A program made the position numbers and the translations under genes. 8,529 nt of DNA from Calditrichota bacterium (GTDB lineage: Bacteria; Zixibacteria; MSB-5A5; GN15; FEB-12): NCBI GenBank assembly GCA_008501655.1, contig QQUK01000327.1, positions 1-8,529 of the forward strand, read 5' to 3'. Shown here piece after piece: positions 1 through 4,756 of the stretch. Position 1 is the stretch's first letter, and each line of letters opens with the position of its first letter. A model generated the notes under the pieces. It worked only from the letters and a program-made list of their open reading frames with translations, was not told where the DNA came from and did no database searches.

Positions 1-436
1 CTTCCGGCATGTTCTTTTCGTCGAACTCGCATCCGGGGACAAGAGGAAGTTCCGCTTCAATCGCTGCCGAGCGGGCTTGCAGTTTATCGCCTAAGAGTGC
101 GATTGTCTCCGGTTTTGGTCCGATGAAAATGATACCTTCGTCAATACATCGTTGTGCAAAGGTTGCATTTTCAGCAAGGAATCCGTACCCGGGATGGATT
201 GCATCGGCACCGGATTTTTTGGCAGCGTTGATAATGTTATCCTGAACAAGGTAGCTTTTGGATGATTCAGCAGGACCGATATGGTACGCTTCATCAGCCA
301 TCCGGACATGGAATGCAGTTTTATCCGCTTCAGAGAAGACTGCAACCGAAGTGATGCCGAGGTCGCGACAGGCGCGGATTATTCGGACGGCTATTTCACC
401 ACGGTTTGCTATGAGTATTTTTTTTATTTTTGGCAT
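1..436 (-). CDS. accC: Biotin carboxylase subunit of acyl-CoA carboxylase, N-terminal part (runs off left edge)
   Basis: The first 145 codons of a biotin carboxylase are present; the 3' end lies outside the window. This enzyme uses ATP and bicarbonate to carboxylate biotin on a carrier protein or domain. The N-terminal domain is clear: KKILIANRGEIAVRIIRAC at about residues 5-23, the HPGYGFLAEN motif at 81-90, and LLGDK at 114-118, whose lysine matches a known ATP-binding lysine of the family. The start is well set by an AGGAGG ribosome site 8 bases upstream that overlaps the stop codon of the carboxyltransferase gene, so the two are probably translationally coupled. With that neighbour it should form a propionyl-CoA or related acyl-CoA carboxylase. 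Because the C-terminus is missing, I cannot tell whether it is a stand-alone biotin carboxylase (AccC type) or a longer alpha chain with a fused biotinyl domain (PccA type). Confidence 0.95.
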   Translation of the reverse strand, partial: MPKIKKILIANRGEIAVRIIRACRDLGITSVAVFSEADKTAFHVRMADEAYHIGPAESSKSYLVQDNIINAAKKSGADAIHPGYGFLAENATFAQRCIDEGIIFIGPKPETIALLGDKLQARSAAIEAELPLVPGCEFDEKNMPE

Positions 437-444
437 AAGTTCTC

Positions 445-450
445 CCTCCT
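445..450 (-). promoter_or_regulatory. Strong ribosome binding site overlapping upstream stop codon
   Basis: AGGAGG on the minus strand lies 8 bases before the ATG of the biotin carboxylase gene and shares bases with the TAG stop (449-451) of the carboxyltransferase gene. This fixes the start at 436 and suggests coupled translation of the two carboxylase subunits. Confidence 0.85.
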
Positions 451-1999
451 ATAACGGAATGTTGCCGTGTTTTTTTGGAGGGTTGGAGTCCTGTTTCGTT
501 TCAAGCATCTTAAATGCCCGAATCAATCTTGACCGGGTTGTTTTCGGTTCGATGACATCATCGATATATCCGCGCGAAGCTGCTGAGAACGGATTGGCAA
601 ACTGTACCTGATACTGGTCGGTCAGCTCTTTCAGTTTTGCTTCGGGATCGGCGGCAGCATCGATTTCTTTTTTGAATATAATTTCAACAGCACCTTTGGA
701 ACCCATCACAGCAATCTCAGCAGTCGGCCAGGCGTAGTTCATGTCACCGCGGACATGTTTGGAATTCATTACGTCGTATGCTCCACCGTATGCTTTACGG
801 GTGATGACAGTAATCTTCGGAACGGTTGCTTCGCAGTAGGCGTAGAGAAGTTTGGCACCGTTTTTGATAATCCCGCCATGTTCCTGATCAACACCGGGAA
901 GGAATCCGGGGACATCTTCAAATGTCAAAAGAGGAATATTAAAGGCATCACAGAAGCGGATAAAGCGGGCACCTTTGATGGAAGAGTTGGAATCAAGGAC
1001 GCCGGCTAGTACCGCCGGCTGATTAGCGATGATTCCGATTGAACGTCCGCCGATATGGGCAAAACCAACGATGATATTCATTGCGTAATCTTCGTGAACT
1101 TCGAAGAATGAACCGGAATCGACGACGGAGGCGATGATTTCTTTCATATCGTATGGCTGGTTCGGATTTTCAGGAATGATATGGTTGAGGGATTCATCTT
1201 CGCGATCAAACGGGTCGGTACATTCAACTGTTGGGGGATCTTCAAGATTGTTTTGGGGGATATATCGCATCAGCTGTTTTAATCTTGAGATAGCATCAGC
1301 TTCGTTTTCACAGGCAAAGTGTGAAACACCGGATTTGGATGAATGGACCACAGCGCCGCCGAGTTCTTCGGAGGTTACTTCTTCATGGGTTACCGTTTTA
1401 ACAACGTTAGGTCCGGTAACAAACATGTAGGATGTGCCTTTGGTCATAAAAGTAAAATCTGTAATAGCCGGAGAGTAAACGGCACCACCGGCACAAGGAC
1501 CAAGAATCATTGATATCTGAGGGATGACACCGGAAGCAAGAGTGTTGAGTAAAAAGATATCGGCATATCCGCCGAGAGAGACAACACCTTCCTGAATCCG
1601 GGCACCACCGGAGTCGTTGAGACCGATGACGGGAGCGCCGACTTTCATTGCCATATTCATAATTTTGCAGATTTTTTCAGCATGTGCTTCGGATAATGAA
1701 CCGCCAAAGACAGTGAAGTCCTGTGAGAAGATATAGACAATCCGTCCGTTGATTTTTCCACAGCCGGTTACAACACCATCACCAAGCGGTTTCTGTTTAT
1801 CGAGACCAAACTGGGTGGATCGATGGGTGACGAACATATCAAATTCTTCAAACGAGTTTTCATCGACCAGAAGTTCGATACGTTCCCTTGCGGTCAGTTT
1901 CCCCTTTTTATGCTGGGATTCGATACGTTTTTCACCACCGCCGAGTTTTGCTTCGGTGCGCATCTTTTCTAATTTATTCAGTTTTTCTTCAAGTGACAT
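449..1999 (-). CDS. pccB: Propionyl-CoA carboxylase beta chain (carboxyltransferase subunit)
   Basis: This 516-residue protein has the full length of the carboxyltransferase beta subunit family (PccB, the 12S subunit of transcarboxylase, MmdA). It moves the carboxyl group from carboxybiotin to an acyl-CoA in the cytoplasm. The N-terminal half has GGSLSEAHAEKI (99-110), SGGARIQEGV (130-139) and GPCAGGAVYSP (167-177). The C-terminal half has FEDVPGFLPGVDQEHGGIIK (360-379) and KAYGGAYDVMNSKHV (402-416). Asp409 in AYDVM appears to match Asp422 of Streptomyces PccB, the residue linked to preference for propionyl-CoA over acetyl-CoA. The C-terminal KHGNIPL is typical of the family. The biotin carboxylase gene follows 12 bases downstream. 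The ribosome site is weak (AAAGAG before the ATG). A 284-bp repeat-filled spacer separates this gene from the upstream hydrolase gene, so it may have its own promoter or a processed transcript. A sodium-pumping decarboxylase alpha chain is a close relative, but the adjacent biotin carboxylase argues for an ATP-driven carboxylase. Confidence 0.93.
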   Translation of the reverse strand: MSLEEKLNKLEKMRTEAKLGGGEKRIESQHKKGKLTARERIELLVDENSFEEFDMFVTHRSTQFGLDKQKPLGDGVVTGCGKINGRIVYIFSQDFTVFGGSLSEAHAEKICKIMNMAMKVGAPVIGLNDSGGARIQEGVVSLGGYADIFLLNTLASGVIPQISMILGPCAGGAVYSPAITDFTFMTKGTSYMFVTGPNVVKTVTHEEVTSEELGGAVVHSSKSGVSHFACENEADAISRLKQLMRYIPQNNLEDPPTVECTDPFDREDESLNHIIPENPNQPYDMKEIIASVVDSGSFFEVHEDYAMNIIVGFAHIGGRSIGIIANQPAVLAGVLDSNSSIKGARFIRFCDAFNIPLLTFEDVPGFLPGVDQEHGGIIKNGAKLLYAYCEATVPKITVITRKAYGGAYDVMNSKHVRGDMNYAWPTAEIAVMGSKGAVEIIFKKEIDAAADPEAKLKELTDQYQVQFANPFSAASRGYIDDVIEPKTTRSRLIRAFKMLETKQDSNPPKKHGNIPL

Positions 2000-2024
2000 T
2001 CGGAACTCTTTATGTTTAAGGTGT

Positions 2025-2050
2025 ATCCTTCGACAAGCTCAGGATGACAA
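2025..2050. repeat. Hairpin repeat family A, copy 1
   Basis: Shares the 17-base core CCTTCGACAAGCTCAGG (2027-2043) with copies at 2158-2174 and 2243-2259. The ends ATCCT (2025-2029) and AGGAT (2041-2045) pair to form a short stem. It lies about 25 bases before the carboxyltransferase start, so it would be in the 5' leader of that gene. Confidence 0.85.
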
Positions 2051-2094
2051 ATTAATTTATTTCTCTGTCAAGAGCACAGGGCTCTTGACCTACT
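2027..2094. repeat. 68-bp direct repeat, copy 1 (A plus B hairpin unit)
   Basis: Aligns without gaps to 2158-2225 at an offset of 131 bases. I count three mismatches in 68 positions. The unit joins a family A hairpin, an AT-rich linker and a family B hairpin, which points to duplication of the whole A-B unit rather than independent insertions. Confidence 0.9.
2067..2093. repeat. Hairpin repeat family B, copy 1
   Basis: A perfect 9-bp inverted repeat, GTCAAGAGC (2067-2075) and GCTCTTGAC (2081-2089) around a 5-base loop, followed by CTAC. On the minus (transcribed) strand it reads GTAG then the hairpin. No U-tract follows in the minus direction, so it is not a standard intrinsic terminator. 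Confidence 0.85.
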
Positions 2095-2105
2095 ATATTG
2101 TTAAT

Positions 2106-2131
2106 GTCGAAAGTCAAGACTTTCGACCTAC
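2106..2131. repeat. Hairpin repeat family B, diverged copy 2
   Basis: A perfect inverted repeat, GTCGAAAGTC (2106-2115) and GACTTTCGAC (2118-2127), followed by the same CTAC flank as the other two B copies. Relative to them, three of nine stem pairs are changed and each change is matched on the other arm, so pairing is kept. The loop also differs. Confidence 0.8.
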
Positions 2132-2148
2132 TCAACTTTCAATTTTAG

Positions 2149-2182
2149 TTTGTGCACCCTTCGACAAGCTCAGGGTGACAAA
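2149..2182. repeat. Hairpin repeat family A, copy 2 (longest stem)
   Basis: Core CCTTCGACAAGCTCAGG at 2158-2174. Here the stem is CACCCT/AGGGTG rather than ATCCT/AGGAT. It extends outward as TTTGT/ACAAA past one unpaired base, giving about 11 pairs. It is the start of the second 68-bp repeat unit. Confidence 0.82.
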
Positions 2183-2225
2183 TTATTTTATTTCTATGTC
2201 AAGAGCACAGGGCTCTTGACCTACT
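2158..2225. repeat. 68-bp direct repeat, copy 2 (A plus B hairpin unit)
   Basis: Second copy of the composite unit at 2027-2094, with three mismatches and no gaps. One of the mismatches is the G at 2175 (A at 2044 in copy 1), which lies in the A hairpin stem and is compensated on the opposite arm. Confidence 0.9.
2198..2224. repeat. Hairpin repeat family B, copy 3
   Basis: Identical in both arms and loop to B copy 1: GTCAAGAGC (2198-2206), a 5-base loop and GCTCTTGAC (2212-2220), followed by CTAC. Confidence 0.85.
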
Positions 2226-2239
2226 TTACTTTACTATGA

Positions 2240-2264
2240 TACCCTTCGACAAGCTCAGGATGAC
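2240..2264. repeat. Hairpin repeat family A, copy 3
   Basis: Core CCTTCGACAAGCTCAGG at 2243-2259, about 20 bases downstream (in transcription) of the hydrolase stop. Its stem ends are ACCCT and AGGAT on the plus strand. On the minus strand this gives a G.U wobble; on the plus strand it would be a C.A mismatch. Confidence 0.8.
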
Positions 2265-2283
2265 TTATTATATATCTATAAAT

Positions 2284-3120
2284 CTAATTTTCTATATCTT
2301 CTAATACAATTTTATTATCAACTTCGTTCACTTTTACAAACCGATGATTCGGGTCGTGGCAATAGGCTAAGATAATATCTTCATTTATCAGTTCCGGTAG
2401 TTTTTTTCTTTTGATAGCCATTGAGTCAAGCGGATACAAATCAGTTGCCGGGATATAAGCAGTTTTCATGTAGTAGGACGACATAAACAAATCACTATAA
2501 TAATAGAGTTTTTGGTTTCCCGATTCAAACTCCAGAGCAAAAATCCCTTCCGTATGCCCTCCGCAGTGGACGGTATGGATACCATCAAACAATTTTTCAT
2601 TACGGCCGATAAATTCTAATTTACCGGAATCTTTAAGGGCAGAGATTCTATCAGGGATATAGACAGCGGCAGTACGTTCATTCGGATTCAGAGCGACATT
2701 GTATTCTTCCTCAGATGTTATATATGTCGCATTCGGAAATCGCGGGAGATACCTGCCGTCTTCAAATTTCAGTCCGCCTGCCATATGGTCGGTATGCAGA
2801 TGGGTCAGGATGACATAGTCGATATCATCTTCGGTAACTCCAAGTGTGTGGAGACCGTTTGTCAAATTATTTTCTTCTGTAATAGCGTAAACTTTTTTCT
2901 CCCGTTCAGAGATTGTATCACCGAAACCGGTTTCAAACAGAATGTTTTTCCCGTTAGCTTTTAAAAGAAAGAGGTTTGTAACATAGTCGATGCGGTTATT
3001 TTCGTCAGGAGTTACGAATTTTTGCCACATAGTTTTGGGGACTACCCCAAACATTGAACCTCCGTCGAGCTTAAATCTTTGCTCGACGAAGGTTTTAATT
3101 TCAAAATCACCAAATTTCAT
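2284..3120 (-). CDS. Metallo-beta-lactamase-fold hydrolase (substrate unknown)
   Basis: A 278-residue cytoplasmic protein with no signal peptide and the complete set of metal ligands of the metallo-beta-lactamase superfamily: HLHTDH (His107, His109, Asp111, His112), His189 in CGGHTEG, Asp210 in YYSDLF and His255 in AYCHDPNH. These should bind two metal ions, usually zinc. The layout resembles the branch that includes AHL-lactonase-like and other small-ester or thioester hydrolases, but I cannot name the substrate. Its ATG overlaps the TAA stop of the acyl-CoA dehydrogenase by one base (TAATG), so it is almost certainly translated with it. This suggests a job in the same pathway, for example hydrolysis of an acyl-CoA or a lactone-type by-product; that is inference. 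The gene is AT-richer than its neighbours in the operon. Confidence 0.9.
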   Translation of the reverse strand: MKFGDFEIKTFVEQRFKLDGGSMFGVVPKTMWQKFVTPDENNRIDYVTNLFLLKANGKNILFETGFGDTISEREKKVYAITEENNLTNGLHTLGVTEDDIDYVILTHLHTDHMAGGLKFEDGRYLPRFPNATYITSEEEYNVALNPNERTAAVYIPDRISALKDSGKLEFIGRNEKLFDGIHTVHCGGHTEGIFALEFESGNQKLYYYSDLFMSSYYMKTAYIPATDLYPLDSMAIKRKKLPELINEDIILAYCHDPNHRFVKVNEVDNKIVLEDIEN

Positions 3121-4262
3121 TACCGTCCAATGACTGAACCTGCGATAACCAAACGCTGGACTTCGGAGGTTCCTTCGTAGATTTCAAGGACTCTCTGGTC
3201 ACGATAGAATTTTTCAATTGTAGAAAATTCACCGATAAATCCGTACCCGCCGTGAATCTGCATAGCTTTCTGGCAGCAGAAGTTTGCAGTTTCGGAAGCA
3301 TAAAGTTTTGCCATAGCAGCTTCGAGTGAATATTTTTCACCGGCATCCTGCATCTGGGCAGCCTTATAAGTAAGACCGCGTGCAGCTTCGATACGGGTTG
3401 CCATATCGGCAATCATCCATTGAATAGCCTGCAGTTTGGCAATCGGAGCTCCGAATGCGATACGTTTTTTTGCATAAGAAATCGATTCGTCAAGCATTCT
3501 TTCAGCTAAGCCGAGACCCTGAGCAGCAACACCAACACGGGCGGAGTCGAGGGTTATCATTGCGTAACGGAAACCGCGTCCGACTTCACCGAGCAGATTT
3601 TCTTTGGGTGCTTTGACATCTTTTAAGAAAATACCGCCGGTTGTTGCGGCACGCATACCCATTTTGTTTTTGAGTGTACGCGGTTCCCAGCCGGGCTGGT
3701 CGGTTTCGACTAAGATTGCTGACATTTTCGGTTTGTCTTTGATTTTACAAAAGACGACGGCAAGGTCGGCGACATCGCCGTGCATGATAAATATTTTTTC
3801 ACCGTTGATAACGTAGTTATCACCATCTTCAACAGCTTCAGTTGACTGGTTGGCGGCATCGGAACCGGCATTCGGTTCGGTTAAGACAAATGCGGGAACG
3901 ATTTCACCGGCGGCACATTTGGAGACATACTTTTTCTTCTGTTCGTCAGTACCAAAATTAATAACCGGATGGGTTGCAAGTTCACCGACGGCGGTTAACA
4001 GTCCGACTGCGGGATCATGGTAACAGAGTTCTTCAACAAGGGTGATATATTCAAGATGTGTTTTTCCCTGCCCGCCAAGTTCTTTTGGCATAGCAAAACC
4101 GATGAAACCGGCCTGTCCAAGTTTTTTGTACAATTCGTGCGGGAATTTTCTCGGTTCCGGCATCTGGTCAAGTTCGCGGGTAATCGGGTAGATTTCCTTG
4201 TCGGCAAACTTTTTGACGAGATCACGTACTTCCTGTTGTTTCGGGTCTACATTCTTATTCAT
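3120..4262 (-). CDS. Acyl-CoA dehydrogenase, butyryl-CoA/short-chain type
   Basis: This FAD enzyme forms the 2,3-double bond in an acyl-CoA and passes electrons to electron-transfer flavoprotein, which is not encoded here. From the ATG at 4262 it is 380 residues, the normal family length. Visible signatures are FVLTEPNAGSDA (125-136) and YVINGEKIFI (150-159) in the FAD/substrate region, AYAKKR-like SYAKKRIAFGAPI (262-274), QIHGGYGF (335-342), and YRDQRVLEIYEGTSEVQR (353-370). Glu363 of IYEGT is at the place of the catalytic base of short- and medium-chain enzymes. A longer reading from 4280 would need a TTG start and would place the GGAGGT ribosome site inside the coding region, so I prefer 4262. 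It lies 34 bases after the B12-binding subunit and overlaps the hydrolase gene. Chain length and branching preference cannot be read with certainty; butyryl-CoA, isobutyryl-CoA or 2-methylbutyryl-CoA are all possible. Confidence 0.93.
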   Translation of the reverse strand: MNKNVDPKQQEVRDLVKKFADKEIYPITRELDQMPEPRKFPHELYKKLGQAGFIGFAMPKELGGQGKTHLEYITLVEELCYHDPAVGLLTAVGELATHPVINFGTDEQKKKYVSKCAAGEIVPAFVLTEPNAGSDAANQSTEAVEDGDNYVINGEKIFIMHGDVADLAVVFCKIKDKPKMSAILVETDQPGWEPRTLKNKMGMRAATTGGIFLKDVKAPKENLLGEVGRGFRYAMITLDSARVGVAAQGLGLAERMLDESISYAKKRIAFGAPIAKLQAIQWMIADMATRIEAARGLTYKAAQMQDAGEKYSLEAAMAKLYASETANFCCQKAMQIHGGYGFIGEFSTIEKFYRDQRVLEIYEGTSEVQRLVIAGSVIGR

Positions 4263-4265
4263 ATT

Positions 4266-4271
4266 ACCTCC
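4266..4271 (-). promoter_or_regulatory. Ribosome binding site deciding the acyl-CoA dehydrogenase start
   Basis: GGAGGT on the minus strand followed by AAT and then ATG (4262-4260). The only longer in-frame start is TTG at 4280, upstream of this site, so the ATG is the better call. Confidence 0.75.
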
Positions 4272-4296
4272 ATGAGCCAAGCTCGTTGTTTTATAA

Positions 4297-4716
4297 TTAC
4301 ATTATCTTTTCGTCTGAACCTTTTTGTGCTACCGCTTTTTTCAAGAAGTTGATAGCTTCCTCGGTCGGTGCACCGGGAGTGAATACTTTAGCAACACCAA
4401 GTTTCTCAAGTTCCGCTTTGTCGTCGTCGGGTATGATACCACCACCGAAGAGAATCATGTCAGAGGCATCTTTCGCTTTCATGACGTCGAGTATCGCGGG
4501 GAACAAAGTCATGTGAGCACCGGAAAGAATCGAAACGCCGATAGCGTCGACATCTTCCTGCACGGCAGCATCAACAATCATTTCCGGAGTCTGACGAAGA
4601 CCGGTGTAGATGACTTCCATCCCGGCATCGCGCAGAGCGGCGGCGATGACTTTTATACCGCGGTCATGACCATCAAGACCCGGCTTTGCGAGTAAAACTC
4701 TTATTTTTTTATCCAT
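4297..4716 (-). CDS. B12-binding (small) subunit of acyl-CoA mutase
   Basis: A 139-residue stand-alone cobalamin-binding domain that corresponds to the C-terminal domain of single-chain methylmalonyl-CoA mutases. It has the base-off/His-on signature DGHDRG (residues 15-20), in which His17 is expected to ligate cobalt from below, then GVSILSGAH (60-68) and GGGIIP (91-96), which line the nucleotide tail of the cofactor. It should pair with the catalytic subunit encoded 40 bases upstream to give an adenosylcobalamin-dependent carbon-skeleton mutase. A good ribosome site, AAGGA, lies 5 bases before the ATG. A separate small subunit is found in isobutyryl-CoA mutase, 2-hydroxyisobutyryl-CoA mutase and archaeal-type methylmalonyl-CoA mutase, so this gene alone does not settle the substrate. 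Confidence 0.95.
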   Translation of the reverse strand: MDKKIRVLLAKPGLDGHDRGIKVIAAALRDAGMEVIYTGLRQTPEMIVDAAVQEDVDAIGVSILSGAHMTLFPAILDVMKAKDASDMILFGGGIIPDDDKAELEKLGVAKVFTPGAPTEEAINFLKKAVAQKGSDEKIM

Positions 4717-4756
4717 GCTATTCCTTGTAAATCTATATCAAAATTTAAAATTCAAT

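Noticed and set aside
258..611. Plus-strand open frames of 60-120 codons over the metabolic genes (also near 755, 1134, 4017, 4324)
   Set aside because: They are antisense to well-supported genes, lack ribosome sites and show no family motifs.
2092..2117. Possible promoter for the carboxyltransferase gene (TTGACT and TATAGT on the minus strand)
   Set aside because: The spacer is only 14 bases and both boxes fall inside or at the edge of family B hairpins, so the match is probably a by-product of the repeat.
1749..2219. A 156-codon open frame on the plus strand
   Set aside because: It lies antisense to the start of the clear carboxyltransferase gene and then runs through the hairpin repeats; its product is low-complexity Ser/Phe-rich and matches no family.
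2067..2220. Family B hairpins as intrinsic terminators after the hydrolase gene
   Set aside because: The stems are good, but no T-run follows them in the minus direction; I list them as repeats only.
2025..2264. Repeated units as a CRISPR array
   Set aside because: Units are short palindromes of two kinds with irregular spacing and similar linkers, not identical repeats with unique spacers.
4717..4756. Internal promoter between the two mutase subunits (TTGAAT and TATAGA on the minus strand)
   Set aside because: The spacer is about 12 bases, too short; the AT-rich gap with an AAGGA ribosome site fits simple cotranscription.
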